Both the position numbers and the translations under genes were made by a program. Positions 7,946 to 14,551 of a stretch of DNA of 16,518 nucleotides are shown in pieces; the stretch's first letter is position 1, and the number at the start of each line of letters is the position of its first letter. The notes beneath the pieces were generated by a model. That model ran no database searches. It had not been told where the DNA came from and worked only from the letters and a program-made list of their open reading frames with translations. This DNA is from Gemmatimonadales bacterium. Its GTDB lineage: Bacteria; Gemmatimonadota; Gemmatimonadetes; Gemmatimonadales; GWC2-71-9. The stretch spans positions 1 through 16,518 of the forward strand of contig SPDF01000012.1 of assembly GCA_004525055.1 (NCBI GenBank), written 5' to 3'.

Positions 7946-8641
7946 ATGACGTTTGCCATATCCCGAATAATACAGCACTCCGCCGCGAGCGCCGCCATTC
8001 TCGCAACGCTTGCCGCGTGCGGTAGCGGCGATACGCCGAGGCTGCCAGACCGTTCCCCCTCAGCCCCCCCCGCGGTTCCGCTCATCCTTGCGGTCGGCAC
8101 CAGCTTGACGGCGGGGCTCGGCCTCGACCCCTCTGAGGCGTACCCCGCTGTGCTGCAGCAGAAGATCGATTCGGCGGGACTCAACTACCGGGTGGTCAAC
8201 CGGGGTGTGAGTGGGGAAACATCGGCGGGGGCCCGGCAACGGGTGGACTGGCTCATGCAGCAGCAGGTCGCTGTGCTCATCCTCGAGACCGGTGCCAACG
8301 ACGGTCTCCGTGGGCTCGATCCCGACTCGGTCCTCGCGAACATCGAGGCAATCGTGCGCCGCGCCCGCCAACAGCGCCCACCACCGGGCATCCTCCTGAT
8401 CGGGATGGAGGCGCCTCCCAACCTCGGTGCGAACTACACCACTCGCTTCCGTGCGGTGTACCGGGAGGCGGCCGCGACCCTCGACGTGCCACTCGTACCC
8501 TTCCTGCTCGAAGGGGTGGGAGGCATCGACTCCCTCAATCAGGCCGACGGCATTCACCCGACGGCCGAAGGGCAGCGACGGATCGCCGACCTGGTGTGGA
8601 AGGCGCTACTCCCGCTCCTGCGGAGCCCACCCCTGCCGTAG
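7946..8641 (+). CDS. tesA: TesA-like SGNH/GDSL esterase (lysophospholipase/thioesterase family), predicted lipoprotein
   Basis: A 231-residue SGNH hydrolase that cleaves acyl esters or thioesters such as lysophospholipids. Catalytic blocks are all present: block I with S53 in GTSLTAGLGL, block II G90 in GVSGETS, block III N118 in GANDGLRG, block V D201 and H204 in DGIHP. The usual GDSL box reads GTSL, a variant seen in some arylesterases; the nucleophilic serine is kept. The N-terminus has a short basic region, a hydrophobic stretch and a lipobox LAAC with C25, followed by a Ser/Pro-rich linker. It is therefore probably a lipid-anchored envelope protein. The gene is divergent from the YbbAP-like transporter as in E. 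coli, where TesA is periplasmic but not a lipoprotein. No good Shine-Dalgarno precedes the ATG. It ends 16 bases from a convergent gene. Confidence 0.92.
   Translation: MTFAISRIIQHSAASAAILATLAACGSGDTPRLPDRSPSAPPAVPLILAVGTSLTAGLGLDPSEAYPAVLQQKIDSAGLNYRVVNRGVSGETSAGARQRVDWLMQQQVAVLILETGANDGLRGLDPDSVLANIEAIVRRARQQRPPPGILLIGMEAPPNLGANYTTRFRAVYREAAATLDVPLVPFLLEGVGGIDSLNQADGIHPTAEGQRRIADLVWKALLPLLRSPPLP
7967..7972 (-). promoter_or_regulatory. Possible -10 element for the ybbAP-like operon
   Basis: On the minus strand this reads TATTAT, an isolated AT-rich hexamer in a very GC-rich neighbourhood, about 32 bases upstream of the ATPase start. I could not find a convincing -35 hexamer at normal spacing. 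If it is used, the promoter lies inside the signal-peptide coding region of the opposite-strand esterase. This is weak evidence from base composition and position only. Confidence 0.3.
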
Positions 8642-8657
8642 CCGAAGGACGAGCGCT

Positions 8658-9620
8658 TCAGTGCGGGCGCGAGAGGGCCAGTTGTGCCGAGGAGATCGGG
8701 ACGCTTAGCGTTCCGAAGGAGGACTCAGGTGATCGTGCATACCTGAGGTCGATGAAGTGGACAACTGTTGTGTTGCCGCGGCGATCCACGATGTAGGACG
8801 GGTAGCGGGCCCACCAGAGGAAGGTCGCCGCCGCGGGGGTGGAGGCGGCCATCGAGACCGCTGGGTCGTCCATGTCCGTGGAGGGAGCGCGCTTCGGCCA
8901 ATGACTCCCGGGGACAAAATTGCCTCCGACCCGAATACTACCCACCAGATAGCCCTCACCTTCGTCCACCACCACATCACGATCGATTGGGGTCACTGGT
9001 ATCGGTGAGGCGAGCACGCGGGGCGTCGACACGCCAGCGGCGTTGAGCTCGAATCGCACCTGGGCCACGGCCAGCCGACCCACCATGAACATCCCCATCG
9101 TGTAGGCGGTCGCCGCACCCAGCGCAGCTCGTGCCGGCAATCGCCAGTCGGAACCACCGTATCGTTCACGGCGCATGCTCATCAACACTCCGGCACCGAG
9201 CAGCAGCCACACCCAGATGTCCACGATGAAGAGAGTGTCGCCGTAGTACCATCGGTTCGAGAACGGCATCAACCATCGGACGCCGTAGGTATTGAGCAGA
9301 TCAAGGAGCGGGTGACTCCCCACGCCGATGGCCGAGAGCCCCACCAGTGGCCAGAACCGGGCACCACCGCGTTTGCCCACCCGGTCGAATCCGACCATCG
9401 CTGCGGCGAGCAGGAACGGCGAGAGGGAGAGCGCCAAGACCCCATGGGTCCAGCCGCGTCGGAATGCGAGGCCGGCGGTGTTGCCCCAAGCGAGACTGAT
9501 GACATCCAGGTCGGGGAGATTGGCGGCGATGAGCAGCGTAGCGGTGCCGAGGGGGGAGCGCTTCTTCAATCCGGACTGCGCCAGGGCGGCACCGACCAGG
9601 GTATGGCAGAGGTTGTCCAT
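8658..9620 (-). CDS. YdjM/YbcI-type membrane-bound metal-dependent hydrolase
   Basis: A 320-residue protein that opens with MDNLCHTLVGAALA, the typical start of the YdjM-type family (LexA-regulated yjdM/ydjM relatives in E. coli). Metal-ligand-like residues sit in the membrane half: H6, the PDLD motif (36-39), H59 in WTHG, and H103/D107 in SHPLLDLLNTYG. About five to six helices lie in residues 1-175, with the last near 150-170. A soluble extracytoplasmic C-terminal region of about 150 residues follows. The family is annotated as metal-dependent hydrolase from its conserved histidines and aspartates, but substrates are not known to me. It is a single gene, convergent with the esterase. Its upstream region (9621-9746) holds no motif I can defend as a promoter. 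Confidence 0.9.
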   Translation of the reverse strand: MDNLCHTLVGAALAQSGLKKRSPLGTATLLIAANLPDLDVISLAWGNTAGLAFRRGWTHGVLALSLSPFLLAAAMVGFDRVGKRGGARFWPLVGLSAIGVGSHPLLDLLNTYGVRWLMPFSNRWYYGDTLFIVDIWVWLLLGAGVLMSMRRERYGGSDWRLPARAALGAATAYTMGMFMVGRLAVAQVRFELNAAGVSTPRVLASPIPVTPIDRDVVVDEGEGYLVGSIRVGGNFVPGSHWPKRAPSTDMDDPAVSMAASTPAAATFLWWARYPSYIVDRRGNTTVVHFIDLRYARSPESSFGTLSVPISSAQLALSRPH

Positions 9621-9746
9621 TAGCTCGGACTCACGGCGCCGGTGGCGGCCCGAAAGGGAGCTGGCATCCGTCTCCGCGTTTGAAGAGTGATCGGGCTATC
9701 CCAATCTTAGTCGGGCTGGGCGAGGGCGTCACGGGGGCGCCTCGAC

Positions 9747-9780
9747 CCAAACGCCACCTCGCGATCGGAGGTGGCGTTGG
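9747..9780 (-). terminator. Hairpin terminator after the tail-anchored exported protein gene
   Basis: An 11-bp stem (9750-9760 with 9768-9778; arms AACGCCACCTC and GAGGTGGCGTT) closes a 7-base loop and extends by two more GC pairs past a one-base bulge. Read on the minus strand, the descending arm runs into GTTTGGG, a short T run. It lies 17 bases after the stop codon of the gene ending at 9797 and is well placed to end the sigma-factor operon. The remaining bases between 9621 and 9796 show nothing else I can support. Confidence 0.6.
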
Positions 9781-9796
9781 TTGAGGGCGGCTGTCT

Positions 9797-10381
9797 TCAG
9801 CTCCGGCGACGGAACATCATCAGTCCAACAGGCAGAACCAGCAATCCACCCAGCGCGAGTGCCAGGTCGCGTGATTGGCCGCGGCCAGTGTCAGCCGCCT
9901 CCAGGCGGGCCAGCATCGCGTCGACGTCGGCCTGTGACACCCTTCTCGGCACGATATTGCGACCATCCTTCCTGGTCGGTACCTCGATGGAACGGACCGC
10001 TCCATTTGCCCCGATGCCGACAAGGGCGGTGGCACCGTCGCTATGACCCCCGACGGTGATAACCAGCACCCACGTTCCGTTGTCGGGCCAATTCTTCTCC
10101 AATGCTCGGACAAAATCGCGCGAAGTATCGGTGAAAGTAAGTGGAATCGTCTGGCGCCGGCCGTCCACCATTCCCTCGGCACGTCCCTCGAGTACCTGTC
10201 TCAATGCGATGTCGTGGTGGAAACTGTGGACCAGCAGGTAAGCGCCACGCGTGGTCGTATTCATCGGGTTGGCAGGCAGTTCGATGGAGACCCACGGCGG
10301 ACCTGCATGGGCCGGGGTGGCCGTTGCGGCGGCTGCGGAGAGGACGAGGGCGGCAGTAACGATCTGGCGGTGAATCGGCAT
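9797..10381 (-). CDS. Exported protein with C-terminal membrane anchor, unknown function
   Basis: A 194-residue protein with a Sec signal peptide (cut near AHA|G, residue 26), an extracytoplasmic domain of about 140 residues, and a C-terminal helix (173-190) ending in RRRS. The helix and basic tail should anchor it in the inner membrane with the domain in the periplasm. The domain has alternating hydrophobic patterns such as GTWVLVITVGG (102-112) and VRSIEVPTR, suggesting a beta-sandwich, but I do not recognise a characterised family. The start has AGGAG eight bases upstream. It lies 60 bases downstream of the DUF4097 gene on the same strand without a clear terminator between, and is followed by a hairpin, so it is probably the last gene of the ECF sigma operon. 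A role in envelope sensing is only a guess from context. Confidence 0.85.
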   Translation of the reverse strand: MPIHRQIVTAALVLSAAAATATPAHAGPPWVSIELPANPMNTTTRGAYLLVHSFHHDIALRQVLEGRAEGMVDGRRQTIPLTFTDTSRDFVRALEKNWPDNGTWVLVITVGGHSDGATALVGIGANGAVRSIEVPTRKDGRNIVPRRVSQADVDAMLARLEAADTGRGQSRDLALALGGLLVLPVGLMMFRRRS

Positions 10382-10441
10382 GGTTCGTTCTCCTCAAAGG
10401 TGTGACCCGTTAGGGATTCGTACCAACTTCGATGCCGTCAC

Positions 10442-11332
10442 CTACCGATTGGTTTGGACTTCCAGCGTAATCGCCCCCTTGAACGTTCGGGCCACCAGTT
10501 CGGCCGTCGCTTTTCCACCCGAGGTCGCGAGCAATTCGCCCCGGCCCTGATTGGTCCGCTCGACCCGACTCTTGGTCAGCCGGTTCGTCACCCGGCCCTC
10601 AAGCGAAGTCAACTGCAACGCGCCATTGATGTCGGTCGGCAGGCGGATGCTGATATCGCCGGAGTGGCTCTCGAGCGTGTAGTTGCCGCCGGGGCGAAAA
10701 GTGGCGTCGAAGGTCAGGTGGCCGCTCACCGTTTCCATCCTGGCGCGCTCCGCCCCGGTCACCACCATCGTCGCTGCTCCGCTCACGGTGCTCAGTGTGG
10801 CGTCGGTCGCGGTCCCCCGCAGGGCGATGGCGCCTCCCGCCGACTTCAGCCTGACGATTCCGGCGTTGACCTGCACGTCGATGCCACCATCCATCGACTC
10901 GGCGGAGAGTTGCTCGATATCTCCGGTAATGACCACCCGGCCACTCACGCTCGACACATCCGCCGAGGAGGTGAGTCCGGCCACCAGGATCTCCGCGCTC
11001 TCGGTCTTGATCCAGACCCTTGCCCGCCTCGAGACCCGAACCTCGAGAAGCGATCCCGGGTAGTTGATCTCCGCCCCCGGTGGATCGATGCCCAGCTTCA
11101 CCCCCATGGAGCCACCTCCGAACATCAGCCGACCGCCGCCCTTGGGCACGATGGCGGAGACGTCAATGCTGTCTCGGTCCCACCCGGTGACCCGGACAGT
11201 GCCGGCCAGGTTGAAGATCCGGACAGCGGCGTCGGGCGCGATTGCGCGGCCGTAGTGCGCGGGCGCCTGGGCGTTGCTTGCAGCAGGCCAGGTGAGTCCG
11301 AGAAGCAGGATATAGATCGGCATCCGTCGCAT
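10442..11332 (-). CDS. DUF4097-family exported beta-strand-repeat protein
   Basis: A 296-residue protein with a signal peptide (cut near SNA|Q, residue 22) and a long run of short repeated beta-strands with motifs such as DVSSVSGRVVI, LSTVSGAATMVV, METVSGHLTF and LESHSGDISIRL. The recurring [ST]-x-S-G core is typical of DUF4097 putative adhesin-like proteins, which form a right-handed beta-helix or solenoid. Genes of this family are often found beside ECF sigma/anti-sigma or PspC-type regulators, and that is the case here. It starts three bases after the anti-sigma stop codon (TGA TTC ATG), so translation is coupled. An internal ATG at 11323 could also be used. The protein is probably periplasmic; its molecular function is not known. 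Confidence 0.92.
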   Translation of the reverse strand: MRRMPIYILLLGLTWPAASNAQAPAHYGRAIAPDAAVRIFNLAGTVRVTGWDRDSIDVSAIVPKGGGRLMFGGGSMGVKLGIDPPGAEINYPGSLLEVRVSRRARVWIKTESAEILVAGLTSSADVSSVSGRVVITGDIEQLSAESMDGGIDVQVNAGIVRLKSAGGAIALRGTATDATLSTVSGAATMVVTGAERARMETVSGHLTFDATFRPGGNYTLESHSGDISIRLPTDINGALQLTSLEGRVTNRLTKSRVERTNQGRGELLATSGGKATAELVARTFKGAITLEVQTNR

Positions 11333-11335
11333 GAA

Positions 11336-11977
11336 TCAGCTCCGTGTCAGGCGCGTGGCCCGGTCCAGCAGGTCGAGTTTCTGGCGGTGGGCACCCCAGA
11401 GCAGGGCGCGAAGGTCGGCGTTGGCGGGATCCGCCTCGAGGGCGGTGCGCGCCTCGGCGATCGCGGCGTCGATCAAGGCGAGGTTCCGCTCAAGGAGTTC
11501 CACGGTGGATGGTGCCAGCCGCTCCCGGCCCTCCCTCAGCACGCGCTCGAGATCCTCGGCGGCCAGCACGTATTCCCGGTCAGCGGCGAAGCCCGCGACT
11601 GCACGAGGTGCGGTCGCTGTCAGCACGAGCCCAGGCGCCGCAGGGCGAGAGAGTCGATAGGTGATGGTCGCCGTCACGGTGATGAGTACCGCAGCGGCCG
11701 CCGCGAGCGGCACCCACCGAGACCACAGGACAGAACGGCTGCCATGAACGCCGCGCCGCGCCGGCAGCCGCGCAGCGATGTCCGGCCACAGGTCACGCGG
11801 CGGCACGATACTCCGCGGCAGCGCTGTGGCGGCTGACAACACGGCTTGCATCTCGCTCGCATGAGCGTGGCAAAGAGTGCACTCCGCCATGTGGGCCTGC
11901 ATCGCGCCCTGCTGGGTTGGGGTCAGGCCCCCCTCCAGGTAGGCATCAAGCCACTGATCGAACTGTTCGCATGTCAT
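11336..11977 (-). CDS. Zinc-finger anti-sigma factor (zf-HC2), single-pass membrane protein
   Basis: A 213-residue protein with a cytoplasmic N-terminal anti-sigma domain carrying the zinc motif H29-x3-C33-x2-C36, one transmembrane helix (about residues 88-107), and a mostly helical, charged extracytoplasmic domain (108-213). Proteins of this family bind and hold their ECF sigma factor at the membrane until an envelope signal or regulated proteolysis releases it. The partner is the gene immediately upstream: the two overlap by four bases (ATGA, 11974-11977), giving near-equimolar synthesis. The periplasmic part is not a recognised sensor domain; its helices (about 130-205) resemble a coiled coil. 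The signal it responds to cannot be inferred. Confidence 0.93.
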   Translation of the reverse strand: MTCEQFDQWLDAYLEGGLTPTQQGAMQAHMAECTLCHAHASEMQAVLSAATALPRSIVPPRDLWPDIAARLPARRGVHGSRSVLWSRWVPLAAAAAVLITVTATITYRLSRPAAPGLVLTATAPRAVAGFAADREYVLAAEDLERVLREGRERLAPSTVELLERNLALIDAAIAEARTALEADPANADLRALLWGAHRQKLDLLDRATRLTRS

Positions 11978-12489
11978 CGGGACAACGCCTCCCGCAGCAG
12001 CCTGCGGGCTCGAAAGAGTTGAGTCTTGGAAGTGCCCTCGGCAATACCGGTCATCTCGGCGATCTCGGCATGCTGGTAGCCCTCGACATCGTAGAGGAGA
12101 AAGACCGCTCTGGCCTTCGGAGGCAGGCCGGCAATGGCATCCTCCATGTCCAACCGGACACCAGGGTCGGCCGACCGACCAGCGGCCGGCAACGCCTCGG
12201 GGTCGGCAACGGGCCCGATGCGCGCCTCCCGGCGGCCGGTTGCCCGGCGTTCAGAAAGGGCCACGTTGACGGCGATGCGAAAGAGCCAAGTCCCGAAAGC
12301 GCTCTCCCCCCGAAATCCGGGCAGCTTTTCCCATGCACGGATGAAGGTGTCCTGCACCAGTTCCTCCGCCTTGCCCGGGTCACCGGCAAGCCGAAGGCAC
12401 AGGGCGTAGATGCGCCCCACGTGCCCCTCATATAAGACGCGAAAAGCGTCGGGGTCGCCCTCGCGGGCGCGCTCAATGGGATCGCTCAC
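11974..12489 (-). CDS. ECF-type RNA polymerase sigma factor
   Basis: A 171-residue sigma-70-family factor of the extracytoplasmic-function class, with only regions 2 and 4. Region 2 spans about residues 14-77 and includes AEELVQDTFIRAWEKL and FGTWLFRIAVNVA. Region 4 spans about 116-168, with DAIAGLPPKARAVFLL and the helix-turn-helix YQHAEIAEMTGIAEGTSKTQ. It directs RNA polymerase to a small regulon, typically including its own promoter. The start is GTG at 12489; no good Shine-Dalgarno is seen before it, and there is no alternative in-frame start nearby. It is the first gene of the operon with the anti-sigma factor and is divergent from the GntR operon across a 135-base region. I could not identify a classic ECF promoter motif there. 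Confidence 0.95.
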   Translation of the reverse strand: MSDPIERAREGDPDAFRVLYEGHVGRIYALCLRLAGDPGKAEELVQDTFIRAWEKLPGFRGESAFGTWLFRIAVNVALSERRATGRREARIGPVADPEALPAAGRSADPGVRLDMEDAIAGLPPKARAVFLLYDVEGYQHAEIAEMTGIAEGTSKTQLFRARRLLREALSR

Positions 12490-12570
12490 TGTCAGGTCTG
12501 ATGCCGCCCGAGGGTGGGAGGTTTGAATGTCTCCGGAAGGTGGGGCCGGGGTGGCCCGGCTGTCGACCTA

Positions 12571-12599
12571 TTGACAGGCCCGATCCAAAGACTTAGTGT
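12571..12599 (+). promoter_or_regulatory. Sigma70-type promoter of the GntR-ABC operon
   Basis: A perfect -35 hexamer TTGACA (12571-12576) is followed, after a 17-base spacer, by TAGTGT (12594-12599), which keeps the key T1, A2 and T6 positions of a -10 hexamer. Transcription would start near 12606, giving a leader of about 20 bases before the ATG at 12625. The -10 hexamer lies inside the inverted repeat described next. Confidence 0.65.
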
Positions 12600-12618
12600 A
12601 TTGCAACACCAACACACT
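12595..12618. promoter_or_regulatory. Inverted-repeat operator, probable binding site of the GntR/YtrA-type regulator
   Basis: Left arm AGTGTATTG (12595-12603) and right arm CAACACACT (12610-12618) are inverted repeats with eight of nine positions matching, separated by six bases. The arrangement spans the -10 element and the predicted transcription start, so a bound dimer would block transcription. AGTGT...ACACT ends are typical of operators bound by YtrA-subfamily GntR repressors, and the gene just downstream encodes such a protein. Autoregulation is an inference. Confidence 0.6.
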
Positions 12619-12624
12619 GGACTC

Positions 12625-13005
12625 ATGTTCGAACACCTTGATCCGGCTCTGCCGACACCCCTGTACGCCCAGCTCGCGGAGCGCCTCCGGGCCGCTATCG
12701 CAGCTGGGGAACTCGTTCCTGGGGAAGCACTTCCGTCGGTTCGGCAGCTTGCAGTCAAGCTGCGGCTCAATCCGGGAACGGTCGTGCAGGCCTATCGGGA
12801 TCTCGAGCGGGCTGGACTCGTTGAACTCAGGCAGGGATCGGGGACCTTCGTGCTCGAATTGACACCGAGTCGGCGGGCGGCCGAGCAGGCGGCGGTGAGT
12901 GCCCGACTCGCGAATGAGATGCTGGCGAGGGCGGTGGGGCTCGGGTTGTCGGGGGAGGACCTGCTGAAGGCGCTCCGAACCACGTTGGGGGAGGACCATC
13001 GATGA
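12625..13005 (+). CDS. GntR-family transcriptional regulator, YtrA subfamily
   Basis: A 126-residue DNA-binding protein. An N-terminal winged helix-turn-helix (about residues 11-77) has the family segment LPSVRQLAVKLRLNPGTV (37-54) and the wing RQGSGTFV (69-76). A short C-terminal helical tail of about 45 residues follows, in place of the large FadR or MocR effector domains. That size defines the YtrA subfamily, whose members usually repress an adjacent ABC transporter operon and often respond to cell-envelope-active compounds. The frame runs upstream to 12514, but that part covers the promoter and operator, so the ATG at 12625 is chosen. Its stop overlaps the ATPase start by four bases (ATGA, 13002-13005). 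Confidence 0.93.
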   Translation: MFEHLDPALPTPLYAQLAERLRAAIAAGELVPGEALPSVRQLAVKLRLNPGTVVQAYRDLERAGLVELRQGSGTFVLELTPSRRAAEQAAVSARLANEMLARAVGLGLSGEDLLKALRTTLGEDHR

Positions 13006-13898
13006 CGGACACGATAGAAATTCGCGAACTCTCCTATCAGGTCGAGGGCTTCGCGCTCAAGGACGTGAACCTGACCGTCCCGTCGGGTGCGGTGTACGGC
13101 TTCCTCGGTCCGAACGGGGCCGGCAAGACGACCACCATTCGGCTCCTGCTCGGATTGCTGCGCGCGTCCGGCGGCGGGATCAAGGTATTCGGCGAGGAGG
13201 TGCCGACCGATATTGTCTCCATCCTCGGCCGCACTGGGTATGTGCCGGAACGTCCGCACCTCTATCCTAGCCTGACGGTGGCGGAGGCGGTGAGCCTGCA
13301 TGCCGCTTTCCATCACCGGTTCGACCATCGGGCATCGAAGGATCTGGCGGCCAGGTTTGAACTTCCGATGAATCGCACGCTTTCCCGGCTCTCGAAAGGC
13401 GAGATGGGCAAAGCGCTGATCCTCCTCGCGCTCGCCCAGCATCCTGATCTGTTAGTGCTCGACGAGCCGACCGACGGGCTCGACCCGGTTGTTCGGCGCG
13501 AAGTGATGCACGCGATCCTCGACTACGTGACGGAGACTGGTGCGACCGTGCTCATCTCGAGTCACCTGGTGCACGAACTCGAGCGCTTCTGCGACTGGAT
13601 CGGCGTGCTCGACCAGGGAACAATCGTCGCGCAGCTGCCGATGCAGGAATTCAAATCGGGGTTGAAGCGCCTCCGGGTGGCCGCCGGGGCTTCAGCGATT
13701 GCGGCACCGTTTTCAGTTATTGCGCGAGCAGAGGCGGGAATCGGCGGCGAGGTGTGGACCGTGCGGGGATGGCAGCCCGAGATGTCTTCCTGGTTCGACG
13801 AGGCGCATCCGCTGAAGGAGGTTGTCGACCTCGACCTCGAGGAGGCGTTCGTGGAACTGCTCCGCAGCGCGCGCAACCCCAGCGGGCGGGAGGCGTGA
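13002..13898 (+). CDS. ABC exporter ATP-binding protein (YtrB/CcmA-like)
   Basis: A 298-residue cytoplasmic ATPase. Visible motifs are Walker A GPNGAGKTT (36-44), glutamate in place of the Q-loop glutamine in GYVPERP (79-85), signature LSKGE (130-134) instead of LSGGQ, Walker B LLVLDEP with D154/E155, and H-loop H188 in ISSHL. The Q-to-E and LSKG variants are known from the GntR-linked exporter ATPases and do not imply loss of function. The C-terminal 90 residues form an accessory domain common in ABC-2 exporters. It follows the regulator with a 4-base overlap and precedes the permease with a 1-base overlap (TGATG, 13896-13900), so the transporter is made as a unit. Substrate is unknown. Confidence 0.94.
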   Translation: MTDTIEIRELSYQVEGFALKDVNLTVPSGAVYGFLGPNGAGKTTTIRLLLGLLRASGGGIKVFGEEVPTDIVSILGRTGYVPERPHLYPSLTVAEAVSLHAAFHHRFDHRASKDLAARFELPMNRTLSRLSKGEMGKALILLALAQHPDLLVLDEPTDGLDPVVRREVMHAILDYVTETGATVLISSHLVHELERFCDWIGVLDQGTIVAQLPMQEFKSGLKRLRVAAGASAIAAPFSVIARAEAGIGGEVWTVRGWQPEMSSWFDEAHPLKEVVDLDLEEAFVELLRSARNPSGREA

Positions 13899-14551
13899 TG
13901 TTCCGGATGATCCTCTTCACCCAATGGCGGGAGAGCCGCCTGGCGGTCCTGGCAATGGCGGTCGCTGCCGTCGCGATACCGCTGCTTTCCCTTCGGGGCA
14001 GCTGGCCATCGACGGATCCCTGGATTGCCTGGGATCTCCTTCGGAGCACGGCGCAGTGGGGCGTGGCATATCCTATCCTCGCCCTCCTGGCCGCGCTTCT
14101 TCTGGCGGCGGCGGCCTGGTGGCCGGATCACCGCACGAAGCATGTCTATGCCCTCACCCTGCCCATCTCGCGCCGCCGCTACCTGCTGCTCCGCTATGTG
14201 GCCGGAGTCACCTTCCTGCTCGGAATCACCGTGGCATTGATCGCCTCGGCGCTCGTCGCGACCAGCCGCTTGTCGCTGCCACCTTTGTTGCATGTGTACC
14301 CGTTCGGGACCGGCCTGCGCTTCTTCCTCGCGGGGCTCTCCGCGTACACCATCCTCTTCGCGCTGAACGGACTCGCACCCCGTACCGCCCGGGTCCTCGC
14401 GGCCCTCGGAATTGTTCTGGTCCTCGTCTCCCTGCTCGCCGACCTCCTTTCGCTGGGGTGGAATCCTCTCGCGTGGGTCATGGAGGCCCTGCTTAGTCCC
14501 TACAGTCCGCTCGCGATCTTCCGCGGGCGCTGGATGCTCATCGATGTGTAG
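13898..14551 (+). CDS. ABC-2-like transporter permease
   Basis: A 217-residue membrane protein with about five to six helices, near residues 14-32, 57-75, 97-122, 139-158 and 164-184, with a possible amphipathic or sixth segment at the C-terminus. The cytoplasmic motif HVYALTLPISRRRYLLLRY (82-100) is the characteristic loop of ABC-2-type exporter permeases. A dimer would form the channel partnered by the ATPase encoded just upstream. The frame is open from 13754, but the ATG at 13898 overlaps the ATPase stop by one base, has GGGAGG just upstream, and begins the conserved sequence. The stop codon lies eight bases inside the next gene. I infer a drug, peptide or lipid exporter in line with YtrA-controlled systems; no substrate signal is visible. 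Confidence 0.88.
   Translation: MFRMILFTQWRESRLAVLAMAVAAVAIPLLSLRGSWPSTDPWIAWDLLRSTAQWGVAYPILALLAALLLAAAAWWPDHRTKHVYALTLPISRRRYLLLRYVAGVTFLLGITVALIASALVATSRLSLPPLLHVYPFGTGLRFFLAGLSAYTILFALNGLAPRTARVLAALGIVLVLVSLLADLLSLGWNPLAWVMEALLSPYSPLAIFRGRWMLIDV

Noticed and set aside
7936..7959. Alternative ATPase start at 7959
   Set aside because: It would overlap the esterase start, adds eight residues not typical of the family, and lacks the good Shine-Dalgarno seen before 7935.
10454..11836. 460-codon plus-strand open frame across the DUF4097 and anti-sigma genes
   Set aside because: It crosses a junction between two recognised minus-strand genes, has Arg/Gly/His-rich low-information sequence and no domain.
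12545..12560. Six-base-pair stem-loop GCCGGG/CCCGGC in the divergent intergenic region, considered as terminator
   Set aside because: No T tract follows on either strand and no gene ends here; likely a chance feature of GC-rich DNA, though a structural role cannot be excluded.
13391..13405. LSKGE signature and Glu at the Q-loop as signs of an inactive ATPase
   Set aside because: These variants are common in GntR-linked exporter ATPases; Walker A, Walker B glutamate and H-loop histidine are intact.
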